DNA of 64,000 bases, taken from Eublepharis macularius. Its lineage: Eukaryota; Chordata; Lepidosauria; Squamata; Eublepharidae. The notes below the pieces were generated by a model. That model saw nothing but the letters and a program-made list of their open reading frames with translations, did no database searches and was not told the DNA's origin. Shown here in pieces: positions 1-10,204 of the stretch (the stretch's first letter is position 1; every line of letters begins with the position of its first letter). Location: contig NC_072790.1 in NCBI RefSeq assembly GCF_028583425.1, positions 157,846,397 through 157,910,396 on the forward strand. The letters are read 5' to 3'. A program made the translations under genes and the position numbers.

Positions 1-1000
1 CGGGACTGATATGGCCTTGGGGAATGACCTGTGCTGGGAGATGGATGGGGGAATGCAACTCTGTTAATTCTTCTGGACCTCTCAGTCATTTTCAATACCA
101 TTGATCATGGTATTCTTTTGGACTGCCATAGGTGTTGGGACTGAGAAGCACTGTTCTGTGGTGGTTTCAGTCCTACCTTGAAGATAAGTTTCAGAGTGTA
201 GTACTGGGAGTCTGCTGCCTCACCCTTGGCCTCTTGCTTATAGGGTTCCACAAGACTCTAAAGGTCGTAAATGAGCAGGTTTGTAGCTTGCTGTTGGACT
301 CTGATCTCCTGTTGATAAACGGGTGCCAGTGATGGCCAACGGTGCCTTTCATCAGCTCTGGCTGGTGAGCCAGTGCTGGACCTTCCTGGGTGGGAAAGAT
401 CTTGCCACTTTGGTGCATGCCTTGGTAACATCCAGATTAGATTCCTGGAACAGGCTCCATGTGGGGCTGCCTTTGAAGACTGTCTAGAAGCTTTAATTGA
501 TACAGAATGCTGAGTTGACTGGAATGTTGACTGGAGTGGGTCATAGGAACTGTATTACTTCAGTATTGTTCCATCTACACTGACTCCCAGTTTGCTTCTG
601 GGCCCAATTCAAGGTGTTGGTCTTGATCTTTAAAACCTTATACAGCTTGGGACCAGCATATCTTAAGGACTGCCTTCTCCCATATGAACCTACCCATCAG
701 TTCTGGTCATCTTGGAAGGCCTTGCTTTGAGTACTCCCACCATCTGAGGCTAGACCAGTGGCAACCTGAGAAATGGCCTTCTTAGCTGTGGTGTTTGCAG
801 CTCCCTTCCCAGGGAGTTTTACCTGTCTCTCTCTGTCATTGTCTTCCGCCAGCAGTGAACTTTAGGTTTGTTTGGTGTACTCCCAGTAAACTCTTAGTGA
901 CTCTACTTCCTAGTTATATGTGTGTTTGTATATATGTTTTTAGTACATTTAAATACACATTTAAAAATTTATTTTAATGTTTTAATTATCTGTTGTTTGC
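1..1000 (+). mobile_element. L2-type LINE, 3' portion of ORF2 and tail
   Basis: A decayed reverse-transcriptase segment is readable. A phrase like LLDLSVIFNTIDHGILLDC is followed at 135-212 by LRSTVLWWFQSYLEDKFQ, which matches the L2-clade pattern of an aspartate-centred motif followed by W-F-x-S-Y-L. From about 430 to 830 the bases follow the usual L2 3' end: a two-sided primer-like stretch ending in the 'aactcccttcccaggga' type motif. Stops and frameshifts break every frame, so it is a dead copy. It lies in the last intron of EFCAB2. The clade call (L2 against CR1) is from recalled motifs. Confidence 0.7.
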
Positions 1001-1080
1001 CACATTGGGGATGCTGTTTTTGGTGGAAAGACAACAGAAAATGTTTTAAATAAAAAACAAATAAGTAAAAGTTTCACATG

Positions 1081-1320
1081 GGTAGCCATGTCAGTCTGCA
1101 GTAGAAGGGCAAGAGCAAGTAGAAGAGAAAGATTTGAGTCCGATAGCACCTAAGAGACCAACAAGATTTTCCAGGATATAAGCATTTGAGAGTCAAGCTC
1201 CCTTCGTCAGATACAAGTAGGAATGGAATTCCTGTTTATTGCAATGGAATTCCTACTTGCATCTTGAGAAGGGAGCCTTACTCTCAAAAGTTTTTACCCT
1301 GGAAAATGCAAATTTTGCTC
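1081..1320. repeat. Fold-back (palindromic) interspersed repeat
   Basis: The left arm carries 'gtagccatgtcagtctgcag' and 'gagaccaacaagattttcc'; the right arm is a partial reverse complement ending in 'tttttaccctggaaaatgc'. At the centre, 'gtaggaatggaattcc' faces its complement. Related copies occur at 44616-44775 and, as a sister family, at 37171-37362. These repeats are common in reptile genomes. The class (PLE-like or DNA-transposon derived) is not settled from sequence alone. Confidence 0.5.
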
Positions 1321-1802
1321 TTGTTTACTAATGCACAGGTGACATTGTCCTAAAAGTCCAATGTTGTTGAATAATTTCCAAATGTCTTCTGCCCCCAATG
1401 TGCATCCAGGGTGGAATTTCCCCCCAGGTTATTTCTAGATAGTTTTAAGCCTCATTTATTTTAACATAACCATAGGTTCATTCAGACTTTTGTGATAGGA
1501 AGCTTGTATTTGCCACTTCAGAGTATACACATATAAAGGAGCCATGCTTTCTAATGAATATGCCTGTGTAAAACACACTTTTAAACATATGTATTTACCA
1601 CATTCAGCCAATATACTTACAGATGATCATATATAAAATAGTATATACATTTTGATGCTATATGAAGCAGATATCAAATAATTATAGATATTAATGATGT
1701 AATGAAAGATCAAAGTATATTTCCTTATAGTTTGGGGAAAAATCACACCAAGAAGATTAAGCAGTAGAAAATATAATGTTCTAAATATTCTTTCTGTTTC
1801 AG
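1321..1802 (+). other. EFCAB2: EFCAB2 last intron, non-repetitive part
   Basis: AT-rich sequence leading to a pyrimidine tract and AG acceptor at 1801-1802 ('tctttctgtttcag'). No other feature is visible. The intron runs off the left edge of the window, so its donor is not seen. Confidence 0.6.
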
Positions 1803-1918
1803 GTGAACCTTTTACACAGGAAGAAATGGAGGAAATGCTCTCTGCTGCTGTAGATCCAGAAACAAATACTGTGCGCTACAAAGATTATATTACAATGATG
1901 GTTGTGGATGAAAGCTAA
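1803..1918 (+). CDS. EFCAB2: EFCAB2 terminal coding exon (dynein regulatory complex subunit 8)
   Basis: EFCAB2 (DRC8) is a small EF-hand protein of the nexin-dynein regulatory complex of motile cilia. The exon follows a strong acceptor (AG at 1801-1802). It starts with the last two bases of a glycine codon, then encodes 37 residues and stops with TAA at 1916-1918. The peptide begins EPFTQEEMEEMLSAAVDPET and ends in YKDYITMMVVDES. These are the recalled C-terminal features of vertebrate EFCAB2: the F-x-x-E-E-M-E-E-M-L helix, a degenerate loop of acidic and Asn/Thr residues, and the YKDYITMM exit helix of the last EF-hand. Seven or so substitutions against the human protein as I remember it fit a reptile orthologue. 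Upstream exons lie outside the window. KIF26B lies downstream on the same strand, which supports the assignment by synteny. Confidence 0.93.
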
Positions 1919-2105
1919 GCATTTCATAATGTATAAGTCTGAACCTTCTGCCTGTTGCATGTAAACTAATTTTCACTAGAGTTATGCTGTATTTGCTATG
2001 TGATTGCTGCATAGTCAGACTTTTAAAGGCTAATGTTGAAATCATTTATCTGTGGAAATATTGTCCTTTTTCCTTAGTAAATAAAAGATTTTTAAAAGGT
2101 AGTGG
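1919..2105 (+). promoter_or_regulatory. EFCAB2: EFCAB2 3' UTR with polyadenylation signal
   Basis: The short 3' UTR follows the TAA stop. A canonical AATAAA hexamer lies at 2080-2085, about 160 bases after the stop, so cleavage is expected around 2095-2115. No competing AATAAA lies closer to the stop. Confidence 0.75.
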
Positions 2106-3500
2106 ATAAAATTATGAATCTGTTTGGAAAAGAAGTTGGAAAAAACTATGATAAGACATGTAGTATTCAAGGGATAAATTTAGAAAACATTTTGAGGACA
2201 AAAATAAGTAAATTATTTAATGAATTCAGATATAGGCAAAGAAGCAAATATTTGATGATATAGCTAATATTTTGAATTGTAAATCATATTTCATTTTTAA
2301 ACTGCACCTTATTTTTGTTCAGTGTAGGCTTGTGAATTTTTTTTAAATTAGCTGTTCAGGAAGTTCTGTGAAATGCTGCTCAGAAGTCATAAGGAAACTA
2401 GTTGTTTATTAAGTCCAGAAATCTGTGGAGGAGATTTTGTTGCAACTATTTTCTGGAAACTAAAAGCAGAGCATTGGCAAGGATCCTTGACTTGAGAACA
2501 CTTTTCCCCTATTGTTTCAAGACAAGCTGTTGACTTTTAGGTATGTGTCACAAGGTCTCTCTTTACACATAGTAGGTTTTTAATCCATCCCAGGAAACTG
2601 GATTGCATCTAAGAAGTTTCTTCAAAATGAATTTTGTTTGTGCTGAAGGCCTGTTCAGAGATTACAACATCACAGTTTATTGTTGATTCTATTTATTATT
2701 TACCTAGAAGTAGTGGGGGGGGGGCTCATTAGGACTTGGGTCCCATTGTGCTAAAGGCTTTTAAAAACAAGTATGTTTGGAAACGTATATCTACCCACGT
2801 AGTTAGCAAACTACAATCAAAGTTGTAGATAAAGGCTGTAATCCTAAACACGATTATAAGGGAATAAATCCTTTAAGCTCAGTAGGGTTTACTTTTGAAA
2901 AAATGTTCTTAGGATTGTATAGAAGTGTGTGTTAGCACAAGACCTCTGCTGAATGGGCTCACAGAGAACAGAAACAAAGACCAATGAGATGATATCTTGT
3001 ACAGAGTCATCTACCATTTGAAATGATGGAGGCATAAAATTATGAGTTATTTAGAAATCTCTTCTAAATGCCACTGTCTCCTTAGTCTTCTTGTCATTTC
3101 CCCCAGCTTTCCTAGCACTCCATCTTTTCCCTTTCCTACCAAGAGCAAAGAACCTCCTCTCCCAGTCTTGTGATGCTATATGATGCCTTACTTCAGTCAC
3201 AGTATCTGAACTAGTTGTCAATATTCAATTATTGAAACTGTTAAAATATTCATGAATATTTCATGACATCAGCTGATGTCAAGGAAGAGGAGCATGTTAT
3301 AAGGGAACTGCAGTTAGGAAGGTTTTTAGCCCATTACATTTATGAGATCATGAGGGAAGGACAATTTATCAATAAACACACATATAGAAGCCCTGTGCTC
3401 AAACCTTGCTATAATAATATTAAACATATATTGCATCTTTTGAGGATTTCGCATCTTTTGCATCTTTCAAAATGATATATCTATTTCCAAACTAGGCCAT
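2106..3500. other. Intergenic, AT-rich; one common interspersed repeat
   Basis: A G-run lies near 2716. A short repeat at about 2826-2925 reads 'gctgtaatcctaaacacg' to 'ttcttaggattgtat', a motif pair ('...aatcctaa' and '...taggattg') seen in many reptile genomes. Similar fragments occur near 6855 and 25555-25640. No gene is seen in the remainder. Confidence 0.45.
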
Positions 3501-3586
3501 AGAGTGTGGATTATTTGAGCTGCAAACGGCTGTACCTAGTGTTCGTGGCTTTTTTTCGTTCATATTGCTGTTCATGCCCATGTCTA
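3500..3586. mobile_element. Right-end fragment of a hAT-like element
   Basis: The stretch ending 'gttcatgcccatgtcta' at 3586 matches the right terminus of the 743-bp element at 31347-32089 (ends 'gttcgtgcccatgccta') and of the element ending at 24385. The subterminal 'gttcgtggctttttttcg' is also shared. No matching left end is found nearby, so it is a fragment next to the DIRS remnant. Confidence 0.6.
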
Positions 3587-3627
3587 GCCATGACTCCTGG
3601 GTGCTCAAAAATTTTTAGTCAAGGTTA

Positions 3628-4330
3628 TTGTTTACTTTTTCAGAGTTGCCTTCATTGATCCTACCAAGGAACGTTCCTTCTTATTCCTCTCAGAACCTCT
3701 ATCTTGCCATTACTGAGTTGCTTTCCAAGGGAAGTATCCAGAGGGTACCCCAGAAGGAGTCTTCCCTGAGATTCTACTCACAATATTTTCTTGTGAACAG
3801 GAAGGATGGTGGAGTCTGCCCTGTCTTAGAACTCCATGGTTTGAATACGTTTATTAAAGTTGAGAAATTTTGAATGTTAACTCTATCTAGTGTGATACAG
3901 TACTTAGAACCAGTAATAGCTCTTAAAGATACATATTTTCATATTACCCTACACTCTGGGCACAGAAGTTACCTCAAGTTCCTATACAAAAATGAAACCT
4001 TCCAGTATACTGTCTTCCCCTTGGGTTAGCCTTGGCACCCCTTGTCTTCACCAAGTGTATGCCTGATGTTGTTGCTTTTCTCAGGTCGAAGGGGTGTTCT
4101 AACTACCCCTACCTAGATGATTGGCTCCTCATTGCCCTCTGAAAAGAACTGCTTTTAGAGCACATTGACATTACTATATGCACTATGTCATATTTGGTCC
4201 TCATGATTAACTGGAAAAAAATCTTTCCCTACACCTACCCAATCTATTCAGTTTATAGGGGCTAGGTTTGATGCTGTGGTAGGGAGGGCCTTCCTCCTGC
4301 TAGATTGGGCAGGATCACTCCAATCCCTCA
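3628..4330 (+). pseudogene. DIRS reverse transcriptase remnant (copy A)
   Basis: The frame at 3628-3873 contains LSKGSIQRVPQKESSLRFYS followed by YFLVNRKDGGVCPVLELHGL and ending in VEKF. This is the conserved DIRS RT entry (a KGAIE-type helix, then FLVPKKDGG-like strands and a D-L-x-x-L-N motif). The catalytic box reads YLDDWLL at 4108-4128, with the two aspartates intact. An in-frame stop lies just after the 'FPLG' box near 4026, and frameshifts follow, so no intact protein can be made. Confidence 0.75.
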
Positions 4331-4431
4331 CTCTGCATTTCCAGAGTCCCTAAGTAGACTCCCTAAGTAGAGTGTTCCATCCACACCACGAGTGATTAAT
4401 CAACATCAACTACATACATCCCATATTCCAA

Positions 4432-5290
4432 ATGTGGGGATCCCCAGATGAGGATCTCTTTGCATCCTCCTCCAACACTAAGGCCAGAACCTTTTGTTCT
4501 TTGGCAGGCATGGCTCCCAACTCTATGGGGGACACTTTCCAAATCCCCTGGGACCAAGTCCTCTTCTATGCTTTCCTTCTGACAGCACTAATACCCAGTG
4601 TACTGTGCAGAATCCACCACTTCCAAACCCACTGTATCCTCATTGCATCCTTCTGGCCACACCAGGACTGGTTTCCTACCCTGTGGGCCATATCCCAGGG
4701 ACACTTGGTATACCTGCCAAACATACCAGACCTCCTTCACAGGGGCCACATCCTCCACCACAATATATCCACCCTCAGGTTCACAGCATGGCTACTGTTC
4801 CCCAGACTTCCTCCTCGAAGGAAGTAGCCCTGATTATATTGAAAGCTCACAAGCCCTCCATAAGGTCCTCCTATGGACATAGGTGGAACCACTTTGTTAC
4901 CTGGGTGGCCAGCACTACACATTCTCCCTTCTTATGCCTGCTGATTCTTATCTTTGAGTATTTATTATCACTACTAAAACAAAGATTAATTGTCTCCTCA
5001 ATTAAGGTCCATCTAGCAATCATCTCTTCATAAATTGATAGATGGCAAGACAGTTTTTCCCACCATGTTTCTAAACAATTTCTTAAGGCATATTTAACAC
5101 ATTTCCTCCCAGAATGTCCCCAGTGTCATAGTGGAGCCTTTCACTTGTACTAGCGAAACTCATGCTGCCTCCATTTGAACTGTTGGACCACTGTGCCCCC
5201 ATGTTACTATCCTGGAAAGTAGCCTTCCTGATAGCTATCACTTCTGTTAGAAGAGTTGGGAAGTTAACTGCTCTCTGCATAGATCCTCCC
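4432..5290 (+). pseudogene. DIRS RNase H linker and tyrosine recombinase N-terminus (copy A)
   Basis: The frame starting at 4432 gives WGSPDEDLFASSSNTKARTF and then GDTFQIPWDQVLFYAF. This is the conserved stretch that joins RNase H to the YR domain in DIRS elements (W-G-x-P-x-x-D-L-F-A-S). A second frame to 5033 ends in SSIKVHLAIISS, the YR N-terminal helix motif (S-x-x-S-I-K-V-H-L-A-A-I-S in copy B). The arginine-box region follows near 5220-5270 (AITSVRRVGKLTAL). The catalytic C-terminal part is deleted. Confidence 0.7.
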
Positions 5291-5484
5291 CCCTTTTTTT
5301 CCAGGAAAAGTAATATACTCTAGTTTGGAATTTCTTCCCAAGGTAGTCTTCAGGTTCCACCTACAACTAAGAGTCACCTTGCCTGTTTTTTTTCCTAATC
5401 CTACTTCTGACTCAGAACACTCTCTTCATATCCTACATTCGCTGTTCAACTAGACCTCTCAAACCCTCCTCCATTGGTGAGTAG

Positions 5485-5855
5485 CTTACTATATTCCCAA
5501 TGTGGGACTGCACAGAAGACTGACAACGAAAACAGGGTTGTGCTTACCTGTAACTGTTGTTCGTCTAGGGTCTTCTGTGCAAGCACACATTCCCTCCCTC
5601 CTGCACCACTTTTAAGAGTTGACCCCTGGTGGCTCAGAAGAACTGAGGAATAGGGGGGCATTCTGCCCAACAACATGTTGTTTTGGTGGGAAAACTCCCA
5701 CGCATGCATGTTGGGAAGAGGGAGTGCCCCCCACAGTTTTAGAGCTAGAGAACCTTTCTTCATGGCTGGCCTGCTGCTGAGCAGCCCCAATGTGTGATTG
5801 CACAGAAGACACTAGACAAATAACAGTTACAGGTAACTGCAACCCTGTTTTCCTT
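5485..5855. repeat. DIRS copy A internal complementary region and right inverted repeat
   Basis: The segment about 5495-5600 ('gaaaacagggttgtgcttac' and 'gttcgtctagggtcttctgt') is the reverse complement of the element's right end, about 5795-5855 ('cagaagacactagacaaata', 'gcaaccctgttttcc'). The spacing of roughly 200 bp and the opposite orientation fit the internal complementary region that DIRS elements use as a template to complete their ends. Confidence 0.65.
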
Positions 5856-5860
5856 CATGC

Positions 5861-6165
5861 ACGCATGCTCTCAGGCCTGGTGCAGTGACATCACTTATGA
5901 AGCAACATCATCGCTGCTTACCCCTCCAGTGCCCAGGAGGTTGGGCCAGGCACTCCTCCGGCACTCAAGCAGGCTCTTGTTTCCTGGGCATGGCAGAGGA
6001 GGCTGGGCCAGCAGGGCCAGGCGCTCTTGCAGTGCTCAGGCAGGCGAGGAGGCCTGCCGCTTCCCAGGTGTAGTGAAGGAGGCTGGCCTGGCTGGGCCTG
6101 GCGCTCCTCCAGCACTCGTATGGGTGAGCAGGCCTGGCTGCAAGTACATGCAGATCCTCCACTTG
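5861..6165. repeat. GC-rich block with imperfect tandem units
   Basis: Three imperfect repeats of a 'gaggctgg-cc(tg/ag)-gg(gc)cc-ggcgctc' theme lie between about 5935 and 6115, flanked by AT-rich DNA. It abuts the DIRS right end. It may be a non-autonomous element or a local duplication. No coding function is supported. Confidence 0.35.
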
Positions 6166-6169
6166 TATT

Positions 6170-7480
6170 GTTGAATTATTATTATTAACAACCACATATG
6201 TAATGGAAAACAAGGAGGAAAGGGAAGAAAAAGTTGCCCTATTGTATTTGCCTAAGCTGTGAATCAATTAAAAAATCTATCCCAGAAAAAATGTCTTTAC
6301 TGCTGCAAAAAAATAATTCTGTGTTTACCTATATGGGTAAAAAATTAGTGACAGGGACTATAGAGAAGGCAACAGGAGGGCATTAATTCTGTTGTCATTA
6401 AATAAATTATTTGGTGTTTCCACAATGAACTCAGACTACCAAGTGCACTTTGTTTGAACTGAATATGAACCACAAGGAAAATGGACAAGCATCTGCTCTG
6501 CCAATAAATATTAGAAAGTTCAAACATGAGCCATAAAAGTTTACGACTCTTATGATAGCTTTGGCCTCTGCAGACAACTATGAACAGAACATTTAAAGAG
6601 AGATCGAAATGGAAAGGGATTTGTCTTTAAATAACTGAGATTTATGCTATTCTTGAGCTGTTAATCAGGCTTTTTGTGTATGAGATTTACACAACATAAC
6701 TGACATTTTACAAGGAAATTTCATGGTTGTAGCTAAAGTGGTAGCCAAAAGAACCATTACTGCCCTGGATTTTTCAATTTCAGAGGCCTTCTGATTATCA
6801 TAACATAGTAGGAACTTCTCCTTTATTAAATTCTCATGAACACAAACAGTGAAATTCTAAGCAGAGTTACTCCAGTATAAGCCCATTGATTTCACTGATA
6901 GTGTACTAAAAGCCTGGTAAATACAAAGTCCACAAATCCAGTGGTGCCAATTATCTTACTGAAACAGGTTACATTGCAGGAACTCCTCTTCCATGCAAAA
7001 TAATCCCCCCTTTTTACCATTTCCTCCCAATTTTACTTAACATAGATACAAAAAATGAGGGGAGTGGGGAAGGAAACAAAGGGGAACAGATCTAAGTACA
7101 ATATAGCTGTACAAGCAACCATAAAAGCCTACCTTACACAGATACAAATGCAAAACCACTAAACTGTTATCAAACAATATTTTCAACATATATTTAGAGT
7201 AACTTTTTAAAATATGGTTAATAAAGATTGACCATATTCATTCAAGATTGTGATTTTTTTCCTCTCGGTAAATAAGTTAATTTTATCACATTATAAATGT
7301 CTTTAATCTAGTAATGATTTTAAATATGTGTGTGTGTTTCTTTAAATGCTTGGTGTGTTACTGAAGAAGAATGGGGGGTGTGAAAGAGAGGGACGAGTGA
7401 GTGAAATGATTGGTTGATGACTGAGAGTGTAAGTAGAGTTGAGAAGTGTGAGTAGAGTGAAATCTGATTGGACAGTAGCA
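6170..7480. other. Intergenic, AT-rich, no gene seen
   Basis: Low-complexity AT-rich DNA with a short (TG)n run near 7326-7336. Reading frames here are short and show no recognisable family. Confidence 0.5.
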
Positions 7481-7483
7481 ATA

Positions 7484-7804
7484 CTCTAGGGCAGTGGTCC
7501 CCAACCTTTTTGGCACCAGGGACCAGTTTCGTGGAAGACAATTTTTCCACGGACCAGTGCACTTTATTTCTATTATTACATTATAATATGTAATGAAATA
7601 ATTATACAACTCACCACAATGCAGAATCAGTGTGAGACCTGAGTTTGTTTTCCTGCAACTAGACGGTCCCATCCGGGGGTGATAGGTGACCACCTACCTT
7701 AGCTGCTCCCTGGAGCTGGCTCTGCACTTGCCCACCACTCACCTCCTGTGTGGCTCGGTTGCTAACAGGCCGCGGACCGGTGGTTGGGGACCCCTGCTCT
7801 AGGG
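7484..7804. mobile_element. Non-autonomous hAT (Charlie-like) element with perfect 8-bp target duplication
   Basis: The element proper is 7492-7796 (305 bp). It starts CAGTGGTCCCCAACC and ends GGTTGGGGACCCCTG, giving matching terminal inverted repeats. The 8 bases on each side are identical: CTCTAGGG at 7484-7491 and at 7797-7804. An 8-bp duplication with CAG...CTG ends is the hAT hallmark. The subterminal 'cgtggaagacaatttttcca' and 'gcggaccggtggt' resemble the Charlie-group MITEs I recall from mammals. It is too short to encode a transposase. Confidence 0.88.
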
Positions 7805-8500
7805 GCAGAGATTTTTAGTTACAGAGCTGAGAAAAAAGATCAAGTCTGAACAAAGCAGGCAACCTTCGTGGAAGCCTGAACTGTGTGTTTCTGAGATAAA
7901 AAATTCATTCTCTCTAAAGCAGGCAAACTGTGTGTGTCTGAGAGAGAAAGTCTATGTACGTATATCTGAATGAGAGACCGGTCTGTCTAAATCAGGCAAG
8001 CTGTGTGGAGAGGCCTGAGTGGAATTTATTCTCTTAAAGAAGACCTGTGTGGAAAATTACTTTGTGTGACTGAGCCTATGTAAAGAAACTTTAAGAACAG
8101 ATAATTATCTTTGAAATCATCAAGCTTAAGAAATAGTGTGAAACCAATATGCTTCATGTAGTAATAAAAGTTGATTTTTTTTGTTCACCCTTCTGCATGT
8201 GGGTTTTTTTCCCCCACCCCAGAATATATCTGATTTCTATATATCCCATTCTTATCCTCTGGGCCACATAGTCCCATGAAGGAGCCTAACACTTGGGCCC
8301 ATTATTCAAGGGAAAAATTTAATTAGATTGGAATTTAATTCCTGATGGCAGCATTATCTACCCAGAGGATGTAAGAACAAAAGGGTTTCAGGCAAAATCT
8401 AACGACATGAGAGAAAGTAAGTTGTGACAAATCTATTCCAATCATAAATAAATACTGGATGGAGAAACCTTCCAGTATGCTGCAAAGTTTATTCTTGCTG
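7805..8500. other. Intergenic, no gene seen
   Basis: Contains weakly repeated phrases such as 'gcaggcaa.ctgtgtg' and 'ctgtgtgtgtctgagaga' between about 7855 and 8010, suggesting a degraded local tandem repeat. Nothing else is recognisable. Confidence 0.4.
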
Positions 8501-8504
8501 TCAT

Positions 8505-9235
8505 CTCTCTATATAAAGACAAGTGTCCTGACTGACTCATCAATGCCCAGCCCAAACCCCCGTACCTAGAAACATGAAATTTGAGGAGAACATTCCTTTC
8601 ATGATGTAAACACCCACTAAGAAGAGATTTTAAGAAATTTGCCCCCTAAGGGGGTATAAAGGGGTAAAATGTGTTTCCCAAGAGAATACAGCTTCCCTGT
8701 ATGGCTAACAAGCTGCTGCTTGCTTGCACCCTAGCCCACTGCCAGCTCAACCACTCTTCCCTGATTGAGCCAGCCTTTCAAGGTCATTTGCATATGCAGA
8801 CTGATTTGGGCTTACAATATTCCACACCTCATCCCCTCCTCAGAGACAGTTGGAACACAGGTCATTTGTGTATGTGGACTGATTGGTTCTCGCCCCCCTC
8901 ATTCTAAACCGTATGCAGTTGCTATTGGGAGTCATTGAATGTATCCTGAGGTAAAATGCACCTCCCAGTCTTCTCCTAAAAGTTCACTAGGGGTGCCAAT
9001 CTCCCTGTGGAGCCTGGCTTTCCTGTGTGTCTGGCAGGCTCTTGCCTGCTTGCACCCCCCCCCCCCGCCTGATTGGTCAGCTGTGGAACTCTGTGTTCTG
9101 AGGTAAAAATCAGATAAAGGAAACTGCAGACAGTTAAAGAAAGACAGTACAAGACTTCTGAATAGGGATAACATGCTTCACTTTATTCAAACACCTTTGT
9201 GAAGCTCATGTACTAGGCTCATGTACTAGGCTACA
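8505..9235. mobile_element. Possible Helitron-like element
   Basis: The left end reads 'tctctatataaagacaag' followed by 'gactgactcatcaatgccca' and 'cctagaaacatgaaatttg', phrases I associate with reptile Helitron-like repeats. The right end holds 'cctttgtgaagctcatgtac' then a repeated 'ctcatgtactagg', similar to the hairpin plus CTAG-like end of Helitrons, although the hairpin is degraded. The middle has internally repeated units ('tcatttgcatatgcagactg' and 'tcatttgtgtatgtggactg'). No RepHel coding region is visible. Confidence 0.4.
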
Positions 9236-9285
9236 AAACCAAGTAAAAAAAACCCACACAAACCAAAAAAATGTTACATACTCAT

Positions 9286-9435
9286 AAGTATTATAACTGG
9301 ATTTATTTTTAAAAAAATATTTTTATTAGTTTTTCCGGTAGGGGTAGGAGAAAGGGGGAAAACAAGAGACAAAAGTATCATACATTCTGCTTGAAACAGC
9401 GCTCTGCTTATCTACAAGTATTATAACTGGATTTA
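9286..9435 (-). mobile_element. 5'-truncated LINE tail with 20-bp target duplication
   Basis: AAGTATTATAACTGGATTTA occurs at 9286-9305 and again at 9416-9435. The 110 bases between start with an A/T-rich tract that would be the poly(A) tail of a minus-strand insertion. The body ('ttccggtaggggtaggagaa') resembles an L1 3' UTR. This is a target-primed insertion of a very short LINE tail. Confidence 0.7.
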
Positions 9436-9605
9436 AAGTAGTTAAATACTGTAGCAAAGCAAGGGTATCAAGCTAGTTCCAGAATATAGAAGAATGTCAT
9501 GATATTTCCTTGGGATGATTGTAAGATAGTACCGAGATTGCTAAGAATATGCTAGATAACACTGAGATGTTCAAATTAAGAGCTAATTTAATTTAAAATA
9601 AAAAT

Positions 9606-9991
9606 AAATTCATGAAGTCTCCAATAATCATTATCCTGACAAAGACAAACATAATGCAGGATGGAAAGGACATTGTTCTTCTCACCATTGATGGAGTTCA
9701 GCTGACCTTTGCCAGCTCAGCTAAGCTCTTAGGGGTTATACTGAATGTGTTATTACTACTGGAGAGGCAAGTTAATGCAGCTGTAAAAAGTGCTCTTTTC
9801 AAACTTTGTCAAGCATGGAAGATGCCCCCCTAACTTGATTCAGCTGATCTAGTCACCTGGATCCATAACACAGTAATATCAAGATTAGACTATTATATTG
9901 CACTCTAGGTGGTTCTGCCCTTGAAGTCAACCCAGAGGATCCAGTTGGAACAGAATGCATCAGCTCAGTTATTATTTGGAGTGAGATGGGG
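9606..9991 (+). mobile_element. L2-type LINE ORF2 C-terminal fragment
   Basis: The frame at 9612-9833 reads with the L2 pattern ...TIDGVQLTFASSAKLLGVIL and ...QVNAAVKSALFKL. Further frames give DYYIAL and the 'accagttggaacagaatgc' segment typical of L2 3' ends. A 5S-derived SINE interrupts it at 9992, and L2-like bases appear again around 10205-10340 and 11030-11200. Confidence 0.65.
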
Positions 9992-10204
9992 GCCTGGCCT
10001 GGCTAGCTCAAGCTAGCCTGAACTCATTAGTATGGTCAGCCTGACTAGTACTTAGATGGGGGACCACAAAGGAAATCTAGGGTTGCTGCACAGAAGCATG
10101 CAATGGCAAACTATCTCTTAATATCTCTCGCCTTGAAAACTCTACAGAGTTGCCATAAGTCAGCTGCAACTTGATAGCAAAAAAAAAGCGGGGGGGGGGG
10201 GGGG
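9992..10204 (+). mobile_element. 5S rRNA-derived SINE
   Basis: The head follows the 3' half of 5S rRNA, including 'ctgactagtacttagatggg' and 'gaccac', which correspond to the internal promoter and loop E region. The body contains 'aatctagggttgctgcacag' and 'gcaatggcaaactatctct'. The tail ('gttgccataagtcagctgca', 10149-10168) matches the BovB-type tail also present at 58933-58967. It ends in an A-run and a G-run at about 10190-10204. The 5S part is too diverged and incomplete to be a functional 5S gene. Confidence 0.8.

Larger units (their letters stand above)
3600..5860 (+). mobile_element. DIRS-type retroelement, copy A (5'-truncated)
   Basis: Order seen: reverse transcriptase, RNase H linker, tyrosine recombinase (YR) N-terminus, internal complementary region, right inverted terminal repeat. 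This order is diagnostic of DIRS elements, which integrate through a tyrosine recombinase instead of an integrase or a target-primed endonuclease. The left inverted terminal repeat and gag are missing. Compared with copy B (11215-13310), copy A lacks the stretch that would carry the YR catalytic tyrosine: the frame passes from a 'FFPNPTSDSEH' segment almost straight into the complementary region at 5485. Multiple stops show it is dead. Confidence 0.8.

Noticed and set aside
5861-6165. Short frames (up to 105 residues) in a GC-rich block
   Set aside because: Imperfect tandem repeats explain them; no splice or family evidence.
9992-10100. Functional 5S rRNA gene
   Set aside because: Only the 3' half of 5S is recognisable, with many changes, and it is fused to a SINE body and tail.
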